64,000 nucleotides of DNA from DASQPA01 sp963756455 (GTDB lineage Bacteria; Acidobacteriota; Thermoanaerobaculia; Multivoradales; UBA5704): positions 496,001 through 560,000 of the forward strand of contig CAVWNC010000001.1 of NCBI GenBank assembly GCA_963756455.1, written 5' to 3'. Below are positions 33,735 through 41,924 of this stretch, one piece after another. Numbering within the stretch: the first letter of the stretch is position 1; every line of letters starts with the position of its first letter. Below the pieces are notes generated by a model. It was not told where the DNA came from, did not search any database, and saw nothing but the letters and a program-made list of their open reading frames with translations. The position numbers were made by a program, and so were the translations under genes.

Positions 33735-34801
33735 CCATGCGCGCCAACGAGCTGGTCTTCGCCGGCATCCCCGGCCCCGATCTCGATAAAGCCTCGGCGG
33801 CTCTCCTCGAAGAGCACCAGCCGGGCGGCATCGTGCTTCTGGGCTGGAACTTCAAGACCCTGGAGCAGCTCTCCGAGCTGACGACGGCGATCCGGCGGTT
33901 GTTGCCGGAGGTCGTTCTCTGCATCGATGCCGAGGGGGGCCGGGTCGATCGGCTGAAGGAGATCGTGGGACCGGCTCCCGCCGCCTCGCTCCTCGGGAAG
34001 CGGCCGGCGAGCCTCTCCTACCAGGCGGGCAACTGGATCGCCCAGGCGATGCGCCTGTTCGATTTCGACATGGACTTCGCGCCGGTCGTCGACCTCGACC
34101 GTGGCGAGTCGAACAACGCTCTCGATGGCCGCTACTTCGGGGCCACCCCGGAGGCGGTGATCGGCCCTGCCCGGGCTTTCCTGCGCGGCCTGCATGCGGG
34201 TGGGGCGGGGAGCTGCATCAAGCACTTCCCGGGCTTGGGCGGGGCGGGACAGGACACCCATCACGAGGGCTCGGTCGTCTATCTCCCGCAAGACGAGCTC
34301 AAAACCGACCTGGAGCCCTTCGCGGCGCTCGCCGGGCATGCCGGAGCGGTGATGATCGGCCATGCCGCCTATCCCGGGTACGACTCCTCGATGCGTCCGG
34401 CCACGATGTCGCCGGAGATCTTGGGCGGGCTCCTCCGTGGCCGCCTTGGCTTCGACGGCCTCGCGGTCTCGGACGACCTCGACATGAAGGCGCTTGGCGC
34501 CTGGGGGGAGATGCCAGACCGCGCCGCCCAGGCCTTCGCCTCGGGCTGCGACGTGCTCCTCGTCTGCCACCAGCTGTCCGACCTGCCGGGAGTGATCGAG
34601 CGCCTGGAGGACCCGGCGCTCGAAGGTCGCCGGGAGGAGGCCCTGGGCCGGTTCGACATCTATCGGCAGCGGCTCTCGACCCTCCGGGCGGCGCGCGATC
34701 ACGTCAGCCTCGTCGATCCGGCCGCGAGCGGCGACCGGCTGGAGATCGTCCGCGAGGCCCTGGCCCAGATCTCGAAGAGCGCCCTCGGCGCCGCGGGTTA
34801 G
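33731..34801 (+). CDS. nagZ: Glycoside hydrolase family 3 (beta-N-acetylhexosaminidase-like)
   Basis: 356 residues. LCIDAEGGRVDRLKE, the His-Asp dyad motif SCIKHFPGLGGAGQDTHHEG, and the nucleophile Asp in AVSDDLDMKALG are NagZ signatures. It removes N-acetylglucosamine from cell-wall muropeptides during recycling. GTG at 33731 overlaps the preceding stop; ATG at 33737 is the alternative. No anhMurNAc pathway gene is adjacent. Confidence 0.9.
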   Translation: MTMRANELVFAGIPGPDLDKASAALLEEHQPGGIVLLGWNFKTLEQLSELTTAIRRLLPEVVLCIDAEGGRVDRLKEIVGPAPAASLLGKRPASLSYQAGNWIAQAMRLFDFDMDFAPVVDLDRGESNNALDGRYFGATPEAVIGPARAFLRGLHAGGAGSCIKHFPGLGGAGQDTHHEGSVVYLPQDELKTDLEPFAALAGHAGAVMIGHAAYPGYDSSMRPATMSPEILGGLLRGRLGFDGLAVSDDLDMKALGAWGEMPDRAAQAFASGCDVLLVCHQLSDLPGVIERLEDPALEGRREEALGRFDIYRQRLSTLRAARDHVSLVDPAASGDRLEIVREALAQISKSALGAAG

Positions 34802-34817
34802 GGCGCCTTTCCGGGAC

Positions 34818-36164
34818 TTACCCGACGTCGCGGGCCAGACGCAGGCCGCTGAACTGCCAGCGGGCTCCCGGGGGGAAGAAATTGCGATAGGTCGAGCGGA
34901 TGTGCGACCGCGGAGTGGCGCAGGAGCCGCCGCGGAGCACGATCTGGTTGCACATGAACTTGCCGTTGTACTCGCCCAAGGCGCCCTCGGCCGGGTGATA
35001 GCCGGGATACGGCGTATACGGGCTCTGGGTCCACTCCCAGACGTCGCCGAATATTTGCGCTAGGTGCGGGAGGTGAGGATCGGCCGCGGCGGGCGCCGGG
35101 GAGGGATGGAAGAGGCCGTCCTCCAGGAAGTTTCCCGCGCCCACGGTGCCTACAGCGCCTCCCACGCCAGCGACGCTCCCGGCCGCGACCTCCCACTCCG
35201 CCTCGGTCGGCAGCCGGGCTCCCGCCCAGCGAGCATAGGCCTCGGCTTCATAGAAGCTGATGTGGCAGACCGGCTCCTCCGGATCGAGCGCCCGCTCGCC
35301 GCCTAGGGTGTGGAGCCACCAGCTGCCGTCCCGCTCGGTCCAATAGAGCGGCGCTCGTAAGCCCTCGGACTTGACGGCGTTCCAGCCGTCCGACAGCCAG
35401 AGCTCGGGCCGCGTGTAGCCGCCATCGGCCAGGAACGCCAGGTACTCGCCGCAGGTCACCGCCCGGGACGCGATCTCGAAAGCCTCCAGGAAGACCCGAT
35501 GGCGCGGCCCCTCGTTGTCGAAGAAGAAACCGGGGCCGGTGTGGCCGATCCAGCGGATCCCCTCCTCGAAGCGGCGGAAGGCGAGCGCTTGCGGGCCGGT
35601 CACCAGGCCGATTGTCGGGGCGGCGGTCTCCCGGTAGACCGGGCGCAGGGGATTTCGGGAGAGCAGGTACTTGAAGTCGGTGAGGATCAGCTCCTGGTGC
35701 TGCTGCTCGTGCTGGAGGCCGATCTCGACGAGCGACGCGAGCCCGGGTTCGATCCCACCCGCGAGGAGAGAGAGCATCTGACCGTCGACATGGGCGCGGT
35801 AGGCGCGCACCTCGTCGAGCCCCGGCCGGGTGACGAGACCGCGCTCCGCCCGCGGGTACTGGGCGCCCAGACTGTTGTAGTAGGAGTTGAACAGAACCCG
35901 GAAATCGGGGTGGAAGGGGTGGTAGCCGGGGACCGCTTCGCTCAGGATGAAGGTCTCGAAGAACCAGCTCGTATGCGCCAGATGCCACTTGGCGGGGCTG
36001 GCGTCGGGCATCGACTGGACGGTCGCGTCCTCCGGCGAGAGCGGCGCGGTCAGCCAGTCCGTCGTGTTGCGGACCGCCCGGAAGCGCGTCGCCAGATCGC
36101 CGCCAGGGTGAACCGGGCTTTCCGTGGCATCCAGGGTCACCGGCATCTCCAGGATCGATTTCAT
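34818..36164 (-). CDS. egtB: Ergothioneine biosynthesis protein EgtB
   Basis: 448 residues. An N-terminal DinB-like bundle supplies the iron ligands (KWHLAHTSWFFE and LQHEQQHQEL), and a C-terminal formylglycine-enzyme-like domain ends in VLRGGSCATPRSHIRSTYRN. It joins cysteine or gamma-glutamylcysteine to hercynine sulfoxide with O2. The EgtD methyltransferase is not next to it. GGGAGGG seven bases before the ATG at 36164 decides this start over the ATG at 36188. Confidence 0.94.
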   Translation of the reverse strand: MKSILEMPVTLDATESPVHPGGDLATRFRAVRNTTDWLTAPLSPEDATVQSMPDASPAKWHLAHTSWFFETFILSEAVPGYHPFHPDFRVLFNSYYNSLGAQYPRAERGLVTRPGLDEVRAYRAHVDGQMLSLLAGGIEPGLASLVEIGLQHEQQHQELILTDFKYLLSRNPLRPVYRETAAPTIGLVTGPQALAFRRFEEGIRWIGHTGPGFFFDNEGPRHRVFLEAFEIASRAVTCGEYLAFLADGGYTRPELWLSDGWNAVKSEGLRAPLYWTERDGSWWLHTLGGERALDPEEPVCHISFYEAEAYARWAGARLPTEAEWEVAAGSVAGVGGAVGTVGAGNFLEDGLFHPSPAPAAADPHLPHLAQIFGDVWEWTQSPYTPYPGYHPAEGALGEYNGKFMCNQIVLRGGSCATPRSHIRSTYRNFFPPGARWQFSGLRLARDVG

Positions 36165-36227
36165 CGTGCGTCCCTCCCAGTTCCTCAACTCCGTTGCCCC
36201 CCGGCCGCATTCCGGCCGGCGCGCATT

Positions 36228-37175
36228 TTATCTCTCGGCCGGGAACGCCGGGGTGCGGAAGCGGAGGAGGAAGAGCCCGAAGAGGAGAGCGAGGACCGGG
36301 AACACGCAGGCGCTCGCCTCCGCCCCCATGGGACCGCCGGTCAGCCAGGCCGGGCCATGAAAGACGCCCGCCAGGAGGTGGCCGGGGATGGGCTGCCCGT
36401 TGTTGCCGGTGTTGGGGCTGCCGCAGAGCGCCATAGAGACGAAATTGAAGGTGAAGTGGAAGCCCACGGCCAACCAGACGCTCCCCGTCCGCCGCACCGT
36501 CAGGCAGAGGAAGAGGCCGATCAGGCCGACCGAGACCCCGTCCAGCCAGGTCTCCATGGGCTTCGTGTAGAAGTGGAGGGCGCCGAAGAAGGCCGAAAAG
36601 ACGATCGCCCCCGGCCAGAAGCCCATGCCGCGGGCGAGGGTGAAGAGGGGGAAACTGCGGAAGACGATCTCCTCGGAGACGCCGATGAGGAGGAAGGCGA
36701 GCCCCCAGAGGAGAGCGCTCCGGGCGAGCGCGCCGCCCTGGAGCGCGAGCCCGGAGACCGAATAGCCACCGGCCGCCGCGATGGCGAGGATCGTGGCGCC
36801 GCTCGCGGCGATCCCCCAGAGCGCGCCCTCGCCGAAGCGCCGCCCCACGCCGGCTCCTAAGGGAACGCCGTAGACCGCGAAGGTGCGACGCTCGATCTTC
36901 GCCATCACGGCGAGAGCGACGATGCCCCCGAAGAGCGACACTGCCTCGGAGCCGATGAGCACCCCGGGCGTCCACCCGTCGGGCAGGTCTTGGAGGAGCG
37001 CCCGGAGGCCGAAGGTCAATCCGGCGCTCAAGACCAGGTAGAGAGAGGTGAAGAGGAGGAAGCTCCACCCCGCCCGGAGCTCTCGGGGGTTGCGGAAGAT
37101 CGCCTTAAAGCCCTCGGGTCGGCGCTCTTCTTGGCTCAGCAGGGAAGGGTCCGCGGGAGGAGTCGTAGGTGCCAT
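36228..37175 (-). CDS. CPBP-family intramembrane metalloprotease
   Basis: 315 residues with about eight membrane helices. SEEIVFRSFPL is the EExxxR motif, and FGALHFYTK and GFHFTFNF supply the later His motifs. CPBP (Abi) proteins cleave membrane substrates, including prenylated proteins and toxins. AAGGAG nine bases before the ATG at 37175 supports the start MAPTTPP. It lies on the same strand as egtB with a 63-base gap. Confidence 0.9.
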   Translation of the reverse strand: MAPTTPPADPSLLSQEERRPEGFKAIFRNPRELRAGWSFLLFTSLYLVLSAGLTFGLRALLQDLPDGWTPGVLIGSEAVSLFGGIVALAVMAKIERRTFAVYGVPLGAGVGRRFGEGALWGIAASGATILAIAAAGGYSVSGLALQGGALARSALLWGLAFLLIGVSEEIVFRSFPLFTLARGMGFWPGAIVFSAFFGALHFYTKPMETWLDGVSVGLIGLFLCLTVRRTGSVWLAVGFHFTFNFVSMALCGSPNTGNNGQPIPGHLLAGVFHGPAWLTGGPMGAEASACVFPVLALLFGLFLLRFRTPAFPAER

Positions 37176-37245
37176 GGGCCGAATCTCCTTTGGGGTCCGT
37201 TGGTCTCGCACTACGGTGGACTCGGGAGAGAGGTTTCAACGGCGC

Positions 37246-37251
37246 TATACT
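37246..37251 (+). promoter_or_regulatory. -10 box, leaderless promoter
   Basis: TATACT, eight bases, then ATG at 37260. It fits the same leaderless pattern seen for mutS, tsaB and the antitoxin at 9217. Confidence 0.45.
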
Positions 37252-37259
37252 TCTCCGCC

Positions 37260-37509
37260 ATGGCTTCTGAGACCTCGCCGAAGGGCTCCCCGTCACGCGC
37301 CGACGATATTCCGGCGGAGTGGCTGGCCGAGTTCGAGGCCGCCGCCCGCCGCCCGCCGGCCGCTTCGGACCCGCTTTCGCTACGCCTTCATCCACACCTT
37401 TAAGCCGGTGCTCGACGACGAGCCGTTTCGCGCCTTCGACACGACCGCCGACTACCGCCGCTGGTGCGAGGAAAACCTGCCGGACTGGCTGGGATATGGG
37501 CGTCTTTGA
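37260..37509 (+). pseudogene. Small conserved protein, frameshifted
   Basis: Begins MASETSPKGSPSRADDIPAE and continues after a shift as RFRYAFIHTFKPVLDDEPFR and DYRRWCEENLPDWLGYG. Removing one C of the CCC at about 37368 joins the two into a protein of 83 residues. It ends inside the ATG of the next gene. I recall such small proteins in front of nucleotidyltransferase genes but cannot name a function. Confidence 0.6.
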
Positions 37510-37651
37510 GTACCGGCAGGCCGAGGAGATCCGCGACGCTTTCGCCCGCCATGGCGCGCGCTATCTCTTCATCGAAGCGAGCGGTCGCGCGAAGGACTTA
37601 GGGTCTCTACCGCGGCTGCGGTCGTTCCGCGAGTACTGGCGTCAAGCCTGA
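37496..37651 (+). pseudogene. Truncated nucleotidyltransferase-like N-terminus
   Basis: 51 residues: MGVFEYRQAEEIRDAFARHG, then ARYLFI, which is how the N-terminal helix and first strand of small nucleotidyltransferases begin. The next expected motif (GKSGAILLG-like, then the metal DxD) is missing and replaced by unrelated residues. The break point near 37580-37650 coincides with the end of an opposite-strand TPR fragment, so two genes appear truncated against each other. Confidence 0.45.
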
Positions 37652-38039
37652 TGCTGTGCTCCGCGCGAAGCTCGACTGCCTGCCAATCACTCCGGTCTAG
37701 GAGCAGCTCACAGTAGCGAAAGCCACCGGCCGAGTATAAGAAGAGAACTTCAGGTGCTAGTTCGTGTAGCTGCTCTTCAGCTTTTCTAAAGGAGGCTCGT
37801 GCCCGATTTTGATGACCCATGAGGTAGAGGACATCGCCCATCGCGATTCTTGCAAAGAGATTCTCAAAATGGGGACTCCACTTTTGGACAAGCTGGAAAC
37901 CCTGTTTAGCGGTAGCCTTCGCCCGGTGTAGATCGCCAAATAATTTATAGAGGTAAACGAGGTTGCCAATCACCCGAGCCGCCTGCAGGCAGCGACTAGT
38001 TCGTTGGGAAACTGTCTTTCTCTCGGCGATGAGGAGCAT
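37569..38039 (-). pseudogene. TPR-protein fragment
   Basis: 156 residues of helical repeats (NLVYLYKLFGDLHRAKATAKQG, then VLYLMGHQNRARASFRKAEEQL and GFRYCELLLDRSDWQAVELR) typical of TPR arms in STAND or sensor proteins. The same frame is open upstream to about 38190 (ACGSLGDAEQIDARW) without a start codon, and its last 25 residues run into the opposite gene. It therefore looks like a piece that has lost both ends. Confidence 0.45.
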
Positions 38040-38300
38040 TGCCGGAGCCCAACGGGCATCGATCTGCTCGGCATCCCCGAGGGACCCACAGGCAGGATAC
38101 GCTCTCTCACAGCTCAGGCTGGCGCCTGGCGTATTCCTCCGGAAACTGTCTACAGACCCGAAACGTCGATAAAGTCGGGAAAAGTCGCCCTAAACTCCCG
38201 AGAAGCGGCGATAAACTCTCAGAGGCTCTATCCTGACTGGCCTTTTTGCCACCTGCGTCTTTCCGCCCCGCTCACGCCTCCAAAAGGGTACCCAGAGGTC

Positions 38301-38543
38301 TTGGTCACCCTTGGCGACCATCTCCGCAAAGCCAGGCTCTCTCGGGGCATCATGCAAGTCGATGCGGCGAAGGAGATGGGCGTCTCCTATGCGACCTTCC
38401 ACAACTGGGAGACCGGAGAGCGGGCGCCCCAGAAGCATCTCCGGGAGCGGATCACGGGCTTCCTCGGGTATGACCCGCGGGAGCACGGAGTCGCCTTCCC
38501 GGAGCGGGTAGTCTTGAGAAGGAGAAAAGAGCACTTGATCTGA
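38301..38543 (+). CDS. XRE-type helix-turn-helix protein
   Basis: About 80 residues from a TTG at 38301. TLGDHLRKARLSRGIMQVDA, then AKEMGVSYATFHNWETGERA is a clear helix-turn-helix of the XRE type, and ITGFLGYDPREHG follows as in a common short family. The true start may lie upstream (PPKGYPEVLVTL reads in frame). A terminator follows directly. It is the first of several XRE genes in the next 6 kb. Confidence 0.65.
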   Translation: MVTLGDHLRKARLSRGIMQVDAAKEMGVSYATFHNWETGERAPQKHLRERITGFLGYDPREHGVAFPERVVLRRRKEHLI

Positions 38544-38549
38544 GATTCC

Positions 38550-38587
38550 AAGGAGCGGTCGGCGAAAAGCCAGCCGCTCCTTTTTCT
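38550..38587 (+). terminator. Rho-independent terminator
   Basis: AAGGAGCGG (38550-38558) pairs with CCGCTCCTT (38574-38582), followed by TTTCTTT. It lies 6 bases after the stop of the XRE gene. Confidence 0.85.
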
Positions 38588-38674
38588 TTGGCGGGCGGAG
38601 AGGATCTTCGCCCTCGAAGTCCTCACGCTCTTCCCGTAGGAACGGAAAAAACGGCAGAGCGCTATTCCCTATAG

Positions 38675-38687
38675 GCCGAAACTCGGC
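38675..38687 (+). promoter_or_regulatory. Possible operator dyad before XRE gene
   Basis: GCCGA-AAC-TCGGC, a 5-base dyad 23 bases before the ATG at 38711. The core CCGA-N-TCGG also occurs in the larger dyad before the XRE gene at 41293. Confidence 0.35.
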
Positions 38688-38710
38688 GGGAGGTGTATAG
38701 TCGGCGGATC

Positions 38711-39118
38711 ATGGACGACAAACGCTATGACGAAGAGGTCCACCGGATCGCCCAGGTGCTCTCGACGGTCTTGCAGGTTGTCAGGCGCACCCGCCAGTCA
38801 GTGGAGCAGAAACTCGGCCTGAGCAGCGGTTACCTGAGCAAGATCCTGGGCGGCACGGTCGACCTCCGTGTCCGCCACATTCTCGCGATCTCGGAAGCGG
38901 TCGGCATGGACCCCGCGAACTTCTTCGCTCTCGCTTACCCGCCCCATGAGTCGCGGGACCACGAGGCCCAGAGGGTCATCGCGGACGTCCAGGCGGCTTT
39001 GGGCCAGCGACCGCCCGCCCTCTTCGGCTCAAGGGCCGAGTTCGATGAGGCGGTGCGGCAAGCCCTCGCCCGCATCCTCGGCTTCCGGCTCGACGAGCCG
39101 GAGCCGAAGCAGCCCTAG
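38711..39118 (+). CDS. XRE-family transcriptional regulator
   Basis: 135 residues. TVLQVVRRTRQSVEQKLGLS, then SGYLSKILGGTVDLRVRHIL is the helix-turn-helix (about residues 17-55), followed by VGMDPANFFALAYP and a helical tail. The ATG at 38711 has GGCGGA upstream. It converges with the TPR gene, overlapping it by 4 bases, so the two are opposed, not co-transcribed. Confidence 0.8.
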   Translation: MDDKRYDEEVHRIAQVLSTVLQVVRRTRQSVEQKLGLSSGYLSKILGGTVDLRVRHILAISEAVGMDPANFFALAYPPHESRDHEAQRVIADVQAALGQRPPALFGSRAEFDEAVRQALARILGFRLDEPEPKQP

Positions 39119-40479
39119 ATCACCTCGAAGCGGAGCTGTGGCTCCCGCTCCAGGCGGTTCAGGAAACTGCGCACGTGCGCGACGAGGCGCGGGGTGAGCC
39201 GTTCCCGCTCGTAGGCCCAGACGAGGTATTCGAGCGCCCTCTGCCCCTCCCGCTGGATGCCGAGCTTCTGGAAGGTCTGGAGCATATCCGTCGCGAGTTC
39301 TCGGACCTCGTCCTTCTTGCCGCGGTAGAGCCAGACTCCGGCGAGATCGAGGCCGACCAGAGCCGCGTTGTATCCCTGGTTGTGTACGAGAAAGCCCGCC
39401 CGGGCCTCCGTGAGGGCCACCTCCGCCCGGTCGTACTTCGCGAGACCGGCGAAGATCTGTCCTTCCAGCCAGCGGAGCCGAACCTTGTAGAGTGGCTCGT
39501 CAGCCCAGACCTGCCGAAGGTCGCTCCCCATGAGCATCGCGGCGGCCTCCCGGAAGCGGCCGCATTGGACCATGACCCACAGAGTGCTTTCGGTGGCCCA
39601 GGTCAAAAGCTGCGGATCGCGGTCAGGGTCGAGCAGCACGAATCCCTCGCGCAACGCGCCGAGCGCGCCTTGCGGGTCGCCCTCATAGTTCATGTAGATG
39701 CCCTTGCTCACGAGCGCGCGCCCTGCGAGATGCTCGTCGCCCACCTTCAGATAGAGCTGAGAGACCCCCTCCAAAAGCTCGCAGGCATCCGGAAGCTGGC
39801 GCTGCGTGTTGTAGAGCGAAGCGCGCAGGTCCGCCACTCGGGCGAGGACGAGAAGGTTCCCGGTCCCTCGCTCCATGCGCTTGAAGGCGGTGGCGAACGC
39901 CGATTCGGCCTGGCGCAACTCATCGTTCACGCGATAGGCGTTCCCAAGCTCCGCCCACGCCCGGGCCTGATAGTCGGCGGCGACGAGAGGGTCGTAGTCC
40001 GGCTGGTGGTGGAGATTGTCGGCCGCGAGTTGCGCAAGGATGGCGAGCCGGCGCATCTCCTGCGGGTTGCGGTAGCGCTCCTCGAAGCTCAGCTGGAGGA
40101 GGATTTCGATGAAAGACCCGCCCCAGTACTCCGCGGCCTCTGCCTCCGTGAACACCATGACGTCGTTGGCATTTTTCCGCAGGATGTCCAACCCGCGGGC
40201 CACGAGCTTTGGGTCGGCTCTCCGGGCCTCAGGCTTCCGGCTCATAGCTGCCGCGAGAGCGCGGGCGATCGGTTCATCGTACTCACGCCCTTCGGAGGCG
40301 GAGGTCTCCTCCTCGGGTAGCGCCTCCGGAGTTGCCATGAGAAGGAGGAGCGGCCGGAGCCGCTCCTCGCAGGCTTCGCAGCCTTTGAGGAGGTGCCGGA
40401 GCGCCGCCTTCATCTCCGCCAGGGGAAAGGTTCCCTGAAGGAAGTGCTCCACTTCGCCCGCGGTCAGGTGATCGCTCAA
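39115..40479 (-). CDS. TPR protein with zinc-finger-like N-terminus
   Basis: 454 residues. LRHLLKGCEACEERLRPLLL near residue 26 resembles the HxxxCxxC anti-sigma zinc finger. The remainder is about ten TPR-like helix pairs (AELGNAYRVNDELRQAESAF, GDEHLAGRALVSKGIYMN), ending in RLEREPQLRFEVI. It probably is a cytoplasmic sensor or adaptor that binds peptides or proteins. A secreted cysteine-repeat peptide gene lies 132 bases upstream on the same strand. Function is not known. Confidence 0.75.
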   Translation of the reverse strand: MSDHLTAGEVEHFLQGTFPLAEMKAALRHLLKGCEACEERLRPLLLLMATPEALPEEETSASEGREYDEPIARALAAAMSRKPEARRADPKLVARGLDILRKNANDVMVFTEAEAAEYWGGSFIEILLQLSFEERYRNPQEMRRLAILAQLAADNLHHQPDYDPLVAADYQARAWAELGNAYRVNDELRQAESAFATAFKRMERGTGNLLVLARVADLRASLYNTQRQLPDACELLEGVSQLYLKVGDEHLAGRALVSKGIYMNYEGDPQGALGALREGFVLLDPDRDPQLLTWATESTLWVMVQCGRFREAAAMLMGSDLRQVWADEPLYKVRLRWLEGQIFAGLAKYDRAEVALTEARAGFLVHNQGYNAALVGLDLAGVWLYRGKKDEVRELATDMLQTFQKLGIQREGQRALEYLVWAYERERLTPRLVAHVRSFLNRLEREPQLRFEVI

Positions 40480-40611
40480 ACCGGCTCCCTCCTAGAGAAG
40501 GCAAGAGTTAACGCAAGCACCCCGCCATTGTCGCACAAAAGGATGCGAAGATGCCCCCTCGCGGTAACCTGACGGGCTACCGGAGGGGGCGTGAGAGTCC
40601 GCACGCGGGCG

Positions 40612-40911
40612 TCAGGGTCGGCGTAGCGAAGCCGCGCAACGGCCGTCCGGGTCCATGCAGCCACCATTATCGGGATGGACCGGGGGCGTGGTCGTGCCGC
40701 TCGTGCATTTCCCATTCGGGTCCATGCAGCCGCCATTATCAGCAAAGAGCGCCTGTATCCACTGCCATGCCTGGGTCACGAAGGAACCCTCGTGTGCCAC
40801 GGCCGCCTCTTGCGTCTCGTGATGGCTTCCCGCCGCGAGGGCCGGAACGCTTGCCATGAGGACCAGGGAGAACGCGAGCATCATCGTTTGCTGCATGCCT
40901 TTTCGAAACAT
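40612..40911 (-). CDS. Secreted small peptide with two DNGGCMDP repeats
   Basis: 99 residues: signal peptide (MLAFSLVLMASVPALAAGS), a helical spacer, then two repeats DNGGCMDPNGKC and DNGGCMDPDGRC separated by a Thr/Pro linker. Each repeat has two Cys and an Asn/Asp-Gly-rich loop that could bind metal or form a disulfide. An internal ATG at 40896 (MQQTMML) is an alternative start. It lies directly upstream of the TPR gene on the same strand. It could be a signalling peptide, which is an inference from position only. Confidence 0.6.
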   Translation of the reverse strand: MFRKGMQQTMMLAFSLVLMASVPALAAGSHHETQEAAVAHEGSFVTQAWQWIQALFADNGGCMDPNGKCTSGTTTPPVHPDNGGCMDPDGRCAASLRRP

Positions 40912-41292
40912 GTCTTCTCTCCTCTTTTCCCCCGGCGCGCCAGCCGGCCGGAAGTGGCCGCGCGGCGTCCGAGGGCCTGCGTCGAACGCTTCTCGGTCCC
41001 GATTGTTGCCCGGATGCGCTTCCTCTGTCGCTCATGAGAGCGATTCCCACGATTCCGCGGCCTCGAACGTCGGAGGAATTAGGACGCGCGCCTGTCTCGT
41101 GAGAAAGGAATATAGGGACCGGGAAAGGTAACTTCAACGGTTGCTTCGATGGGCGACGGATATCGTCCACCCAGAGCGATTCTGCTGTCCATGCCGGATA
41201 CTCCGGACCTGATTAACGATTTTCGGCTGATTTGTCTTGACAGGCAGCAGGCATCTGGCTGAGACTTCCGATCTGTCGGAGGTCAGAGCAGA
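40912..41292. promoter_or_regulatory. Intergenic region with XRE operator candidate
   Basis: 381 bases between divergent genes, no ORF I believe. It holds TTGACA at 41237-41242 and a 22-bp dyad at 41263-41284 (listed separately). The stretch 40930-41100 shows GC-rich self-complementary bases but nothing definite. Confidence 0.5.
41263..41284 (+). promoter_or_regulatory. 22-bp dyad overlapping the ribosome site of the XRE operon
   Basis: GACTTCCGA-TCTG-TCGGAGGTC, one mismatch in nine pairs. It covers the GGAGG ribosome site ten bases before the ATG at 41293, a good place for the encoded XRE protein to repress its own operon. Confidence 0.55.
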
Positions 41293-41727
41293 ATGCCACC
41301 CAAAGGAACCCTGAAGCTCACGAGCGAAGAGCGGCGGGCGATCGGTACCCGGATCGCGGAACGGCGGAAGGCGAAGCAGTGGAGCCAGCGTGAATTCGGC
41401 CGCCGCACCGGCATCACCTTCACGCGGCTTTCGAAACTTGAAACCGGACAGGCGACGCCGAGCCTCGCGGAACTCGTCCTCATCGCGAACACCCTCGACG
41501 CCGGACTGGACGAACTCGGCCGCGGGGTCCTCGCGTCGGCGTCGAGTGCCGAGCGCAACCTTCTGCCGCCGCTTCAGGAACTTGAAGACTTCGCCTCCCC
41601 CGCGGAGTGCGCGATTCTGGGGAAGCTCTTTCGGGTGCTCCTCGCGGGTTTCAAAGCAACCGGGGCGAGCGGAATGCCGGAACCGCACGGTGAGGGGTCC
41701 AGCTCGCAGGTCGAGGTGGGTCGGTGA
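41293..41727 (+). CDS. XRE-family regulator, first gene of the 41-44 kb operon
   Basis: 144 residues. RIAERRKAKQWSQREFGRRT, then GITFTRLSKLETGQATPSLA is a clear helix-turn-helix in residues 20-60, followed by a helical C-terminal half. A dyad covers its ribosome site. Its stop overlaps the GTG of the next gene (GTGA), so it leads a run of six closely spaced genes to 44277. Confidence 0.82.
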   Translation: MPPKGTLKLTSEERRAIGTRIAERRKAKQWSQREFGRRTGITFTRLSKLETGQATPSLAELVLIANTLDAGLDELGRGVLASASSAERNLLPPLQELEDFASPAECAILGKLFRVLLAGFKATGASGMPEPHGEGSSSQVEVGR

Positions 41728-41924
41728 AGCGCTGCCTCTCACTCTCTGAGGTCGGGCGCCTTTTGCCGTTTTGCGCGACGGGTCGCCGGGCGGTGCGTCG
41801 CATCCCGAGGGCTTCCGAAGCCGCCCTCTACCCGCGGCTTCTCTTGGGCTTCGGGCGACTGGATGAGCGCCTCAATCGGATCGAGGCGGTTCTTGACCGG
41901 GTGCTCGATCGGGAGGAACCGTGA
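41724..41924 (+). CDS. Hypothetical small protein
   Basis: 66 residues from GTG. The first half is basic (ATGRRAVRRIPRASEA), the second forms a helix (RLDERLNRIEAVLDRVLDRE). No family recognised. It overlaps both neighbours by 4 bases, so it is translated in the same polycistron. Confidence 0.5.
   Translation: MKRCLSLSEVGRLLPFCATGRRAVRRIPRASEAALYPRLLLGFGRLDERLNRIEAVLDRVLDREEP

Noticed and set aside
40476..40745. Frame overlapping the cysteine-repeat peptide
   Set aside because: It is out of frame with the signal-peptide-bearing ORF and lacks a ribosome site.
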